This document shows, piece after piece, positions 1-8,056 of a DNA stretch of 64,000 nucleotides. The position numbers and the translations under genes are program-made. The stretch spans positions 90,890-154,889 of the forward strand of contig NZ_LQBD01000007.1 of NCBI RefSeq assembly GCF_046630315.1, in the 5' to 3' direction. Every line of letters begins with the position of its first letter. The first letter of the stretch is position 1. The stretch comes from Brucella anthropi_A (GTDB lineage: Bacteria; Pseudomonadota; Alphaproteobacteria; Rhizobiales; Rhizobiaceae). Under the pieces are notes generated by a model that ran no database searches, was not told the DNA's origin, and worked only from the letters and a program-made list of their open reading frames with translations.

Positions 1-1627
1 GGTTGAGGCGCTGTCCGCCGTCATGCTGGATAACGGCGTGAAGAAGGGCGACCGCGTTCTCATCTACATGCCGATGGTGCCGGAAGCAGCCGTTGCCATG
101 CTCGCCTCGGCGCGCATCGGGGCCATTCATTCCGTCGTGTTCGGCGGGTTTGCCGCCAATGAACTTGCCACCCGCATTGACGATGCAAAGCCCGTGATGA
201 TTATTGCCGGTTCCTGCGGCATCGAGCCGACGCGCGTGGTGCCCTATCAGGCTATGCTCGACAAGGCGATTGCGCTTGCCCGCCATAAGGTCGGCCATTG
301 CATCATTCTCCAGCGCGAGCAGCATGGCCACGAGCCGGTGGCCGGACGCGACATCGATTATCGCGAAGCCGTCGATGCCGCGCGTGGCCGCCATGTCCCT
401 TGCGTGCCGGTGGCCGCGACAGACCCGCTCTATGTGCTCTACACCTCCGGCACGACCGGCGAGCCGAAAGGCGTCGTGCGCGACAATGGCGGGCATATGG
501 TGGCGCTCGTCTGGTCGATGAAACATGTCTTCGGCGTCGAGCCCGGCCAGGTGTGGTGGGCGGCATCCGATGTGGGCTGGGTCGTCGGCCATTCCTATAT
601 CGTCTATGCGCCGCTTCTCCTTGGCGCGACCAGCATTCTCTTTGAAGGCAAGCCTGTCGGCACCCCGGATGCGGGCGAATATTGGCGCATCATCGAAGAA
701 CATGGTGTCGAGGTGATGTTCACCGCGCCGACGGCGCTGCGCGCCATCAAGAAGGAGGACGCCGACGGGCATTTCGTGCGCCGCCACGATCTTTCCGGAT
801 TCCGCGCCCTTTATCTTGCCGGCGAGCGCGCCGATCCCGACACGATCCATTGGGCCGAAAACCTGCTTGGCCGTCCGGTGATCGACCATTGGTGGCAGAC
901 GGAAAGCGGCTGGCCGATGGTCGCCAATCCGCTCGGCCTTGGCCTTCTGGAAACAAAATACGGCTCGCCTGCCGTCTGCCTTCCGGGCTATGACATTCGC
1001 GTGCTGGACGATGAGGGGCATGAAGTGGAACGCGGCACGCTCGGCAATATCCTCATCAAGCTGCCGCTGCCGCCCGGCTGCCTGCCGACGCTGTGGAACG
1101 CCGACGAGCGGTTCCGCAAGGCCTATCTCAACGAGTTTCCGGGTTACTACAAGACCGCCGATGCGGGCTATATGGACGAGGACGGCTATCTCTATATCAT
1201 GAGCCGCACCGACGACATCATCAATGTCGCCGGGCACCGCCTCTCCACGGGCGCGATGGAAGAGGTTCTCTCCAGCCATCCCGATGTGGCGGAATGCGCG
1301 GTGCTTGGCATATCCGACCCACTCAAGGGACAGGTTCCCTGCGGTTTCCTCGTGCTGAAATCCAATATCGACCGCGATCCCAAGGAGGTCGAGAAGGAAT
1401 GCGTCAGCATGATTCGCGACGCCATCGGCCCGGTCGCCGCCTTCCGTCTGGCGCTCACGGTCAAGCGTCTGCCGAAGACCCGGTCCGGCAAGATCCTGCG
1501 CTCCACCATCCAGAAAATCGCCGACGGCCAGGAATGGAAGCTGCCCGCGACCATCGACGATCCGGCCATTCTGGACGAAATCAGCGCCGTCCTGCGCGAG
1601 CGTCACACCGGCCTCGCCTTTGTCTGA
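1..1627 (+). CDS. prpE: Propionyl-CoA synthetase (propionate--CoA ligase), 5' truncated by window edge
   Basis: The reading frame is open from base 2, so the N-terminus lies upstream; about 541 residues are visible where PrpE is usually near 630. This is an AMP-forming acyl-CoA synthetase that activates propionate via propionyl-AMP. The phosphate-binding motif YTSGTTGEPKG is encoded near base 439, the adenylate region HWWQTESGW near 890, the hinge region SRTDDIINVAGHRLS near 1200, and the C-terminal TRSGKILR with the conserved catalytic (acetylatable) lysine near 1490. The long insert LPPGCLPTLWN fits PrpE/Acs-type enzymes. Acetyl-CoA synthetase is the alternative; the overall wording favours PrpE. 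The stop codon is the first unit of an 8-bp tandem repeat. Confidence 0.9.
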   Translation, partial: VEALSAVMLDNGVKKGDRVLIYMPMVPEAAVAMLASARIGAIHSVVFGGFAANELATRIDDAKPVMIIAGSCGIEPTRVVPYQAMLDKAIALARHKVGHCIILQREQHGHEPVAGRDIDYREAVDAARGRHVPCVPVAATDPLYVLYTSGTTGEPKGVVRDNGGHMVALVWSMKHVFGVEPGQVWWAASDVGWVVGHSYIVYAPLLLGATSILFEGKPVGTPDAGEYWRIIEEHGVEVMFTAPTALRAIKKEDADGHFVRRHDLSGFRALYLAGERADPDTIHWAENLLGRPVIDHWWQTESGWPMVANPLGLGLLETKYGSPAVCLPGYDIRVLDDEGHEVERGTLGNILIKLPLPPGCLPTLWNADERFRKAYLNEFPGYYKTADAGYMDEDGYLYIMSRTDDIINVAGHRLSTGAMEEVLSSHPDVAECAVLGISDPLKGQVPCGFLVLKSNIDRDPKEVEKECVSMIRDAIGPVAAFRLALTVKRLPKTRSGKILRSTIQKIADGQEWKLPATIDDPAILDEISAVLRERHTGLAFV

Positions 1628-1652
1628 CCGCCTGACCGACTGACCGAGTGAG
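1625..1652. repeat. 8-bp tandem repeat over the prpE stop codon
   Basis: Three consecutive octamers TGACCGCC, TGACCGAC, TGACCGAG are followed by a partial TGAG. The first TGA is the prpE stop codon, so copy-number change would not alter the protein. Short octamer repeats of this kind are typical of Brucella VNTR loci, but variability here is not shown. Confidence 0.55.
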
Positions 1653-1664
1653 GCCGAAGCGATT

Positions 1665-1685
1665 GACCGGCGATTTTCGCCGGTC
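1665..1685 (+). terminator. Hairpin downstream of prpE
   Basis: Perfect 9-bp stem GACCGGCGA / TCGCCGGTC with a TTT loop, 38 bp after the prpE stop. There is no clear U tract after it, so it may be a weak terminator or only a 3' stabilising hairpin. Confidence 0.55.
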
Positions 1686-1786
1686 CACGCTCCATGCAGT
1701 GCAACTCCGGCTATATGGCAGCGCCCCGCTATGAGGGGTGAGGTTGCGATCCCGCATCATCAGGCAGATAATAAGCCAGACATTTG

Positions 1787-1810
1787 CTCCTGACAGATAG
1801 CTGTCAGGAG
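1787..1810. promoter_or_regulatory. Perfect 10-bp dyad upstream of the DUF1127 gene
   Basis: CTCCTGACAG, then ATAG, then CTGTCAGGAG. The two arms are exact inverted repeats, ending 43 bp before the ATG of the DUF1127 gene. It is either an operator for a dimeric regulator or a 5'-UTR hairpin. Confidence 0.5.
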
Positions 1811-1853
1811 GGGTGTGCGATATTGCGTATCCAAGGATGAGGGAGTTATCACC

Positions 1854-2039
1854 ATGGCACTCGCAATCGCACCACTGATCGCAGTTTTGAAGGCATACAG
1901 GCGCAGGCAGGATGAACGCCGCCGGTTTGTCCGCACGCAGCGCGCCCTCGACGGTCTGCCGAAGGACCTGCGCAAGGATCTGGGCTGGCCGGACCGCTAT
2001 CTGGAACAGCGCAAAACCAGCTATTGTAACGGAGAGTAA
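1854..2039 (+). CDS. DUF1127 (YjiS-like) small protein
   Basis: A 61-residue, strongly basic protein. The C-terminal half RALDGLPKDLRKDLGWPDRY matches the DUF1127 pattern of a short helix ending in L.DLG(W/I). The ATG at 1854 is preferred over an in-frame codon at 1815 because an AAGGATGAGGGAG Shine-Dalgarno stretch precedes it. Alphaproteobacterial DUF1127 proteins are tiny RNA- or stress-associated factors; the exact role here is unknown. It lies 7 bp upstream of the WYL regulator and is probably co-transcribed with it. Confidence 0.75.
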   Translation: MALAIAPLIAVLKAYRRRQDERRRFVRTQRALDGLPKDLRKDLGWPDRYLEQRKTSYCNGE

Positions 2040-2046
2040 GACCGGG

Positions 2047-2748
2047 ATGCGCCGCGCGGACCGCCTTTTCCAGATTGTCCAGCACCTGCGTGGTGGCAGG
2101 CTTGTCACCGCGCGCCAGCTGGCCGAACGGCTGGAAGTTTCCGAACGCACCATCTATCGCGACATTTCCGATCTGCAATCCACCGGCGTTCCCATCGATG
2201 GCGAAGCCGGGGTCGGCTATATTCTGCGGCAGGGTTTTGAACTCCCGCCCCTCATGTTCACGCGCGACGAGATTGTCGCGCTCGTCGCCGGTGCACGCCT
2301 TATCCGCGCATGGGGCGGCGTTTCCATGGCGCGCGGCGCGGAAGAGGCTCTGGTCAAGATCGAGGCCGTTCTGCCGAAGGAAGAGCGCGCCCGCATCACC
2401 GGCACCCAGATTCATGCGCCGACGGCCAGCATCAGCATGGACGAACGCCGCATCATCGATGCGGTGGAGCGCGCCGTCGATCGGGGCAATGTGCTCAATA
2501 TTCGCTACCGCGATCTGGAATCGCGCGAAAGCGAGCGTGATATTCGTCCGCTCGGCCTGTGGTTCTGGGGCAAGGTCTGGACGGTGATCGGCTGGTGCGA
2601 ATTGCGCAATGCTTTCCGCACATTCCGCACGGATCGGATCATGGAAGCAAATGATGCGGGCCGTCTCTTCCGGGCCGAACGCGGCAAGACGCTCGCCGAT
2701 TTCTATCGCCTCATGGAATTGAGCGAATACAACGCCTTCAAGGACTGA
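2047..2748 (+). CDS. YafY-type transcriptional regulator (HTH_11 + WYL)
   Basis: 233 residues. The N-terminal helix-turn-helix (about residues 5-60; LVTARQLAERLEVSERTIYR) is followed by a WYL sensor domain from about residue 135 (VLNIRYRDLESRE, PLGLWFWGKVWTVIGWC). WYL regulators bind DNA and are thought to sense small ligands or nucleic acid. The start at 2047 places the HTH at the extreme N-terminus as usual for the family; upstream in-frame codons overlap the DUF1127 gene. No target is evident apart from possible autoregulation with the DUF1127 gene. Confidence 0.85.
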   Translation: MRRADRLFQIVQHLRGGRLVTARQLAERLEVSERTIYRDISDLQSTGVPIDGEAGVGYILRQGFELPPLMFTRDEIVALVAGARLIRAWGGVSMARGAEEALVKIEAVLPKEERARITGTQIHAPTASISMDERRIIDAVERAVDRGNVLNIRYRDLESRESERDIRPLGLWFWGKVWTVIGWCELRNAFRTFRTDRIMEANDAGRLFRAERGKTLADFYRLMELSEYNAFKD

Positions 2749-2885
2749 AGCATGATCCAGCCGGCCTCAATCGAAAGCGGGAAAAGCCGCGGATCGGGCC
2801 GGACATCCTTTCCGCGCTCCTGAGCCAGCCAACACAGCCAGGCTCCGTCTCCCGCTCCCTCCAATTCGGCTTCCCCAAAATTTAC

Positions 2886-2903
2886 TTTTACGTCAATGTA
2901 AAA
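2886..2903. promoter_or_regulatory. Palindromic operator candidate upstream of the thioesterase gene
   Basis: TTTTACGTCAATGTAAAA, an 18-bp near-perfect palindrome 58 bp upstream of the thioesterase ATG in an otherwise bare intergenic stretch. It resembles the TTTACGT-type sites bound by MerR-family LiuR-like regulators of acyl-CoA and branched-chain catabolism; that assignment is inference. Confidence 0.45.
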
Positions 2904-2961
2904 TTATCTTCTCCTGCCAGGCATCCTTCATTATCTTCGCCCCGTAATCCGGGAGAAGACC

Positions 2962-3369
2962 ATGAAAGACATTTTCAAAAATCTCGTGCCGCCGCCCACC
3001 GCGCAACTGCTTGGCTGGGAACTGATCGACGTCAATGAGGAGAAGGGCACGATCAGGCTTGCTTTCCATCCTGACGAGCGGATGCTCAACCCGCGCGGCA
3101 CGGTTCAGGGCGGGATCGTTGCTGCCATGCTCGACGATACGATGGTGCCGGCACTTTATGCGCTGACCGGCGGGCAATATCTGGCCTCGACCATTGATCT
3201 CAATGTGAGTTTCATCCGCCCGGTGCAGCCCGGACGCGTCATCGCCGAAGGACGAGTGGTCAATCGTGGGCGCTCGGTCGTTTTCATGGAAGCCGAGCTT
3301 CTGAGCGAGGATGGCAAGCTTCTGGCACGCGCCACCTCATCCGGCATCCCTATCGAACTTCCCAAATAA
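2962..3369 (+). CDS. PaaI-family hotdog thioesterase
   Basis: 135 residues with the 4HBT hotdog core. MLNPRGTVQGGIVAAMLDDTMVPAL (near residues 37-61) carries the N-P-x-G-x-x-x-G-G pattern typical of PaaI/YdiI-type acyl-CoA thioesterases, followed by TIDLNVSFIRPVQPGRVIAEG. It probably hydrolyses a medium or aromatic acyl-CoA; the substrate cannot be read from sequence. It is monocistronic, with a palindromic operator candidate upstream and a strong hairpin just after the stop. It converges on trcR. Confidence 0.85.
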   Translation: MKDIFKNLVPPPTAQLLGWELIDVNEEKGTIRLAFHPDERMLNPRGTVQGGIVAAMLDDTMVPALYALTGGQYLASTIDLNVSFIRPVQPGRVIAEGRVVNRGRSVVFMEAELLSEDGKLLARATSSGIPIELPK

Positions 3370-3371
3370 AA

Positions 3372-3547
3372 ACCCGGCCTGCGCCGGGTCAGATTGATGA
3401 CAAACCCCTCGATTTTTGGCCGCAGTCAAAAACGAGGGGTTTTGATTCCGATCTGTTCACGTTTTGAATCTGTGACGTTCCGTGAATCTGAGCCCATTTT
3501 GACCCTGCCGGAGGTTTGTCAGCAGCCTGACCCGGCCTGCGCCGGGT
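3372..3547. repeat. 176-bp element with 34-nt imperfect terminal inverted repeats
   Basis: The left end (3372-3405) and the reverse complement of the right end (3514-3547) match at 27 of 34 positions. Each end contains the same 18-nt hairpin ACCCGGCCTGCGCCGGGT. Inside is another stem, AACCCCTCG ... CGAGGGGTT, at about 3403-3441. It fills most of the gap between the convergent thioesterase and trcR genes. The end hairpins probably act as terminators; the overall architecture is MITE-like. Confidence 0.6.
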
Positions 3548-3566
3548 TATCTGTAACGCCGAAGCA

Positions 3567-3596
3567 CAGTCCGCCCGCTGGATCACAGGCGGACTG
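3567..3596 (-). terminator. Hairpin terminator of trcR
   Basis: Stem CAGTCCGCC / GGCGGACTG (9 bp) immediately downstream of the trcR stop on the minus strand. Confidence 0.6.
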
Positions 3597-3603
3597 GTTT
3601 CGA

Positions 3604-4296
3604 TTATTCTTCGTCGTCTTCGTCGTCCGTGTTGGAACCCTTGAGCGAGGAAAGCTTGGCAAAAACCTTGTCTGCGTCCAGCTCTTCTTCGGCAGGCTGC
3701 TCGTCGCGATAATCGAAATTTTCGGTCGCGGAAGCAGGCAACAGGGTGCTGTCCGATTCCGGTGCGGCCGGACGGTTGCGCGCGGCGCGTTCGACTTCGA
3801 TATCGAGATCGATCTGCGAGCAGAGGCCGAGCGTCACCGGGTCCATCGCGGTCAGATTGGCCGAATTCCAGTGCGTGCGGTTGCGAATCTGCTCGATGGT
3901 CGACTTGGTCGTGCCGATCAGGCGCGAAATCTGCGCATCCTTCAGCTCCGGATGGTTACGCACCAGCCACAGAATCGCATTCGGGCGATCCTGACGCTTG
4001 GAAAGCGGCGTGTAACGCGGGCCCTTGCGCTTGGCTTCCGGCACACGCACCTTCGGCTCGGAAAGCTTCAGGCGGTAATAAGGGTCCTTTTCGCCTTTCG
4101 CGATCTCTTCACGCGAAATCTGGCCGGTGATGACCGGGTCCAGACCCTTGATGCCCTGAGAGGCTTCACCATCGGCAATAGCCTTCACTTCCAGCGGGTG
4201 CAGCTTGCAGAAAGCGGCAATCTGGTCAAACGACAGCGCCGTATTATCGACAAGCCAAACGGCCGTTGCCTTCGGCATAAGAAGCTGGGTGGCCAT
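3604..4296 (-). CDS. trcR: Cell-cycle transcriptional regulator TrcR (DUF1013)
   Basis: 230 residues, all recognisable as the alphaproteobacterial DUF1013 family: PKATAVWLVDNTALSFDQIA at the N-terminus, then GPRYTPLSKRQDRPNAILWL and an HTH-like segment LKDAQISRLIGTTKSTIEQI around residues 118-140. The C-terminal third is acidic and low-complexity (ends NTDDEDDEE). The family is named TrcR for a cell-cycle transcription regulator studied in alphaproteobacteria; its detailed regulon here is not inferable. The quinone oxidoreductase gene lies upstream on the same strand, about 120 bp away. Confidence 0.88.
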   Translation of the reverse strand: MATQLLMPKATAVWLVDNTALSFDQIAAFCKLHPLEVKAIADGEASQGIKGLDPVITGQISREEIAKGEKDPYYRLKLSEPKVRVPEAKRKGPRYTPLSKRQDRPNAILWLVRNHPELKDAQISRLIGTTKSTIEQIRNRTHWNSANLTAMDPVTLGLCSQIDLDIEVERAARNRPAAPESDSTLLPASATENFDYRDEQPAEEELDADKVFAKLSSLKGSNTDDEDDEE

Positions 4297-4417
4297 TAGA
4301 TATAATCCTTCTGTTCGTCCGCTCCGGTGGCGCGGGACGTGGGCAAAACCACAATTTCCGGGAAATCACGGCCTATATATCGTTTTTTTGTCGCGAGGGC
4401 AAGAATGGCTCTGGAGC

Positions 4418-5422
4418 TTAAGCAATATCAAGCACGATCTTGCCAATATGCTTCCCCTCCTCCATGCGCTCATGCGCGCGCCAGGCGTCCTTGAGCGAAA
4501 AGATCATGTCCATCACCGGCGCAACACGGCGCTGCGCCAGAAGCGGCCAGACCTTCGCCTCCAGTTCTCGCGCGATGCCGGCCTTGAAGTCAACGGCGCG
4601 CGGACGCAGCGTGGAACCGGTATGGGTCAGGCGCTTGGTCATCAACAGCGCGAAATTGGCCGTGGCCTTCGCGCCATTGAGAAACGCGATCTGCACGATG
4701 CGTCCGTCCTCGGCGGCTGCCTTGTAATTGCGTTCGACATAATCACCGCCGACCATGTCGAGAATCACATTGGCGCCTTTGCCCCCGGTCATTTCCCTGA
4801 CGACCGCGACAAAATCCTCTTGCCTGTAATTGACGGCGCGATCCGCGCCGAGCTTCACGCAGGCATCGCATTTTTCCTTCGATCCTGCGGTGGCGATCAC
4901 CGTCGCGCCAAATGCCTTTGCAAGCTGGATCGCCGTCGTGCCGATACCGGACGACCCGCCATGAACCAGAAAAACCTCTCCCTTCTTCAGCCCGCCGCGT
5001 TCGAACACATTGTGCCAGACGGTGAAGAAAGTTTCGGGGATCGCCGCCGCCTCGATATAGCCATAGCCGGAAGGCAGCGGCAGCGCATTGGTTTCATGCA
5101 CGACGGCATATTCGGCGTAGCCGCCACCGGCCAGCAGCGCGACCACCTGATCGCCAATCTTGAAGCGCTTGACGCCGCTGCCGACCGCGACGATATCACC
5201 GGCAATCTCCAGCCCTGGAATATCCGACGCGCCGGGCGGCGGCGCATAGTGGCCCTGTCGCTGCAACACATCGGGCCGGTTGACACCGGCCGCACGCACC
5301 CGCACCAGAATTTCCCCTTCCTTCGGGTCCGGCACCGAGCGCTGCACGGGACGCAGCATATGCGGTCCGCCCGGCTCGGAGATTTCGATCGCGGTCATCC
5401 GGGAAGGCAAGTCGGACATCAT
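4418..5422 (-). CDS. NAD(P)H:quinone oxidoreductase, zinc-free MDR family (PIG3/zeta-crystallin type)
   Basis: 334 residues. The GroES-like N-terminal domain contains VRVRAAGVNRPDVLQRQGHY. The Rossmann domain has the nucleotide-binding motif VHGGSSGIGTTAIQLAKAFG (about residues 140-160) and the quinone-reductase segment GKGANVILDMVGGDYVERN. The zinc ligands of alcohol dehydrogenases are absent, as in quinone reductases. The start at 5422 has a GGAG 8 nt upstream; a second ATG follows directly. The physiological electron acceptor is unknown. Confidence 0.87.
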   Translation of the reverse strand: MMSDLPSRMTAIEISEPGGPHMLRPVQRSVPDPKEGEILVRVRAAGVNRPDVLQRQGHYAPPPGASDIPGLEIAGDIVAVGSGVKRFKIGDQVVALLAGGGYAEYAVVHETNALPLPSGYGYIEAAAIPETFFTVWHNVFERGGLKKGEVFLVHGGSSGIGTTAIQLAKAFGATVIATAGSKEKCDACVKLGADRAVNYRQEDFVAVVREMTGGKGANVILDMVGGDYVERNYKAAAEDGRIVQIAFLNGAKATANFALLMTKRLTHTGSTLRPRAVDFKAGIARELEAKVWPLLAQRRVAPVMDMIFSLKDAWRAHERMEEGKHIGKIVLDIA

Positions 5423-5444
5423 GTTCAAGACTCCATTCAGATTT

Positions 5445-5554
5445 CTAGAGCGGTTCCTGTTTTAGCGGAATCGTTGGAACCGCTCTATCTATTTGTTTTT
5501 GCCGCATTTCCGAACGCAAAACCGTTTCACACTTTTGGCTCGAAAATGCTCTAG
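5445..5554. repeat. 110-bp Bru-RS-like palindromic repeat with CTAGAGC/GCTCTAG ends
   Basis: The ends are 7-bp inverted repeats CTAGAGC and GCTCTAG. Inside are two modules: a hairpin AGAGCGGTTCC / GGAACCGCTCT (5447-5486), and an inverted relative of the GCATTTCC...GGAAATGC palindrome also found at 19.07 and 47.4 kb (about 5503-5549). It occupies the upstream region of the quinone oxidoreductase gene. It resembles the Brucella Bru-RS elements known as IS711 landing sites (from memory). Confidence 0.65.
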
Positions 5555-5696
5555 CCCCACGCACCGTCGCAGAAATGCCGCATGGCGGATGCAAGACATG
5601 GCATTAGGGAAATGGTCATCGATTTTCCCGAATATATATGCGACGATTCAAGGTGTTAAATCTTTTCTGAGCCATCATTGACCACGGAGGACGGCT

Positions 5697-5888
5697 ATGA
5701 GCGGTTTTGATGAGGATGTGGTGAAGCCCCGCAACAGCGTGGCATTGAGCGAGGAGGAACTGTCTCTGCTTTCGGTCACGGAGATCGACCAGCGCATTGC
5801 CCTGCTGCAATCCGAAATAGAGCGATTGAAGACAGAACGCCTCAAGAAGGGTGACAGCCGCGCTGCGGCGGAAGCATTGTTTCGATGA
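5697..5888 (+). CDS. DUF1192 protein
   Basis: 63 residues. SVTEIDQRIALLQSEIERLKTERLKK forms an amphipathic coiled-coil helix, characteristic of DUF1192, a small cytoplasmic family common in Rhizobiales. A GGAGG-type site (ACGGAGGACGGCT) precedes the ATG. Function unknown. It stands alone between a repeat element and a strong hairpin. Confidence 0.8.
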   Translation: MSGFDEDVVKPRNSVALSEEELSLLSVTEIDQRIALLQSEIERLKTERLKKGDSRAAAEALFR

Positions 5889-5894
5889 GGCAAT

Positions 5895-5930
5895 CCCGGA
5901 AATGGAAACCGGTCGGGAACCATTTCCGGG
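5895..5930 (+). terminator. Hairpin after the DUF1192 gene
   Basis: Stem CCCGGAAATGG / CCATTTCCGGG (11 bp) with a 14-nt loop, starting 6 bp after the stop codon. Confidence 0.65.
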
Positions 5931-6050
5931 CAAAATGCTTTGGACTCTGATCGGAATCCGATTTCAAAACCAGCCCCAGCCTTGAGAAGCCTATGGAGGC
6001 TTCCGCAAATTTGGCCATGATCGCGGCCTCCAGATTTCGGGAATGAAATT

Positions 6051-7289
6051 TTGCGTATTTATATCCAGGTTCTGGCCCTTCTCTGCGGCACAGCCTTCCT
6101 CCTCATCGCTTCGGGACTTCATGGCCTTCTGCTGCCGCTGCGCGGTGGCGCGGAGGGCTTTTCGGTCACATCGCTCGGCATGCTCGGCACCACCTGGGCC
6201 GGCGGGTTTGTGGCTGGCTGTCTTTTCGCCCCGCGCCTTGTGCGGCGCGTCGGCCATGTGCGGGCATTTGGCTGTTTTGCGGCGTCGGCGGCGATCATCG
6301 CCCTTCTGTCCGGCATTTTCGTGGATGCAACGATCTGGGTGTTGCTGCGCGCCTTCACCGGTTTTTCCATGGCCGGTGCCTTCATGGTCATCGAAAGCTG
6401 GCTGAACGAGCGCGCGACCAACGAAACGCGCGGCAAGATTTTCGGCATGTATATGATGGTCAATTATGGGGCCACCATGACCGGCCAGATGCTGGTGGCG
6501 GCAGGCAATGTACGCTCGGACCACCTGTTCATGATCTGCGGCGTGTTTTTCTGCCTGGCCCTTATTCCAACCGCGATCTCCACCGCCGTGAGCCCCAAGC
6601 CGCTGACCGAGGTGCAACTCGATCTCAAGGCGCTCTATCGCAACTCCCCTGCGGCTTTCGTGGGCTGCATCCTGATCGGCATCGCCAATGGTGCCTGGGG
6701 GACGCTGGGTGCTGTTTTCGGGGCAAAGTCAGGCATTTCGACCACCGAAATCGCCGTGATGGTCAGCGTCACCATAGCAGCCGGTGCCCTGATGCAGATT
6801 CCGATCGGGCGCATTTCCGATCTGGTCGACCGGCGTTTCGTGCTGGCAAGCGTAGCGGCGCTGGCGGCCCTGGTCGGGCTCACAGCCTTTCTTCTCGCGC
6901 CTTCCAGCGGCCCCGTCATCATCGCGATGACCGGCTGCTATGGAGCGCTCGCCTATGCGCTTTACCCCGTTGCCGTCGCCCATGCCAATGATCACGCAAC
7001 ATCGGAAAGCTTTGTGAAAGTATCAAGCGGGCTGCTGCTGCTTTATGGTTTCGGCACCATGCTCGGGCCGCTGCTGGCGGCGGCGGCCATGGATATCTTC
7101 TGGCCGTCCGGCCTCTTCGCCGTCACCATGCTCGCGCATATCTCCATCACCGGCTACGCCCTGTTCCGCTCCCGCAAGCGCGCTTCCGTTCCAAAGGAAG
7201 ACAAGGATCAGTTCAAGAGCATGCCTTCCGAACGCGGTGCAACACCCGAAGCGCTGAACCTTGACCCCAGGGCAGAGACGGAAGGATGA
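6051..7289 (+). CDS. MFS transporter (YcaD-like)
   Basis: 412 residues with 12 predicted membrane segments. The MFS loop 2-3 signature appears as GCLFAPRLVRRVGHVRAFG near residue 60, and GRISDLVDRRFVLA is the equivalent loop 8-9. FMVIESWLNERATNETRGKIFGMYMM is characteristic of the YcaD/MFS_1 subgroup. No ATG is available in frame after the upstream stop at 6018, so a TTG at 6051 is the likely start, placed immediately before the first helix. The substrate is unknown. The cytoplasmic C-terminal tail is hydrophilic. Confidence 0.82.
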   Translation: MRIYIQVLALLCGTAFLLIASGLHGLLLPLRGGAEGFSVTSLGMLGTTWAGGFVAGCLFAPRLVRRVGHVRAFGCFAASAAIIALLSGIFVDATIWVLLRAFTGFSMAGAFMVIESWLNERATNETRGKIFGMYMMVNYGATMTGQMLVAAGNVRSDHLFMICGVFFCLALIPTAISTAVSPKPLTEVQLDLKALYRNSPAAFVGCILIGIANGAWGTLGAVFGAKSGISTTEIAVMVSVTIAAGALMQIPIGRISDLVDRRFVLASVAALAALVGLTAFLLAPSSGPVIIAMTGCYGALAYALYPVAVAHANDHATSESFVKVSSGLLLLYGFGTMLGPLLAAAAMDIFWPSGLFAVTMLAHISITGYALFRSRKRASVPKEDKDQFKSMPSERGATPEALNLDPRAETEG

Positions 7290-7519
7290 CGGACGTTGAA
7301 AAATAGAGCTGATCAAAGAGTTTAATCAATCTGTTTGGCGGCTGAGGCACAGCCGCCAAGACTGCATTCCGGCATCTCACCCGATGCGAACGGCCCTGCC
7401 ATTCATAAAGCATGCCGTAGTCCCGACAAGAACGCGCACGGCTCGTCAAAGCCGTTCGGCCTCCTGTATCGATGGCTTGAGACGCCTTGTCGAACCGCGA
7501 TCGAAGCGCGGCTTCCCTG

Positions 7520-7702
7520 TCAGTGACGTGTTACCTGGGATCTCAGTTTTTCAATCTGGTCCTTGAGCATAAGCTTCTTGCGCTTGAGAGATGCAACGTG
7601 CAGGTCGTCCATCGCCGGTGACGCCATGGCTTCGGAAATTTCCTGCTCCAGAGCGCCATGCTTCTTTTCGAGCGTGGCAAGATGGGACTCGATGGCCATC
7701 AT
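7520..7702 (-). CDS. DUF465 (YdcH-like) protein
   Basis: 60 residues, nearly all one charged helix (HLATLEKKHGALEQEISEAM ... LKRKKLMLKDQIEKLR). The RKKLxLKDxIxxL pattern is the DUF465 hallmark. Two consecutive ATGs precede AIESHL. Function unknown. It is divergently arranged from a second DUF465 gene about 350 bp away. Confidence 0.8.
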   Translation of the reverse strand: MMAIESHLATLEKKHGALEQEISEAMASPAMDDLHVASLKRKKLMLKDQIEKLRSQVTRH

Positions 7703-8056
7703 CAGATCTCCTTTGGTTGATTTCCCTGGTTTTACGGAACAGCGCGAACCTCGTTTGTCCGTTTGTCCGCCATCCCGCCATTCAACCTGCATGAAACGCC
7801 CGGCACACCTCCTGTATTCCGGGCCAGACACGCAGTCCCGGCTGCCAAGGATGCGGTGTTGTTGTCGCCTTCTACAGCCGCCGTCCATGACAGAACCATG
7901 ACAGTTTGGCACGAGTTGGATGCAAAGTCGATTTTGTCGTGGTAGCATTTTCCTGACGCGAAAAATGTGATAAGGGCTTCGCCGGAAACGGGCTGACGCC
8001 GCACCTTTCATGGTTTGGCGCGGCCCGTAAAACTATTCAACAGAACGGGGCACCGC
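7703..8056. other. Intergenic region between two divergent DUF465 genes
   Basis: 354 bp without a convincing gene. It holds the promoters of both small genes. Visible structure is limited to short direct repeats: CGTTTGTC twice in a row near 7756, and CCATGACAG twice near 7886-7905. No regulator site was recognised. Confidence 0.5.
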
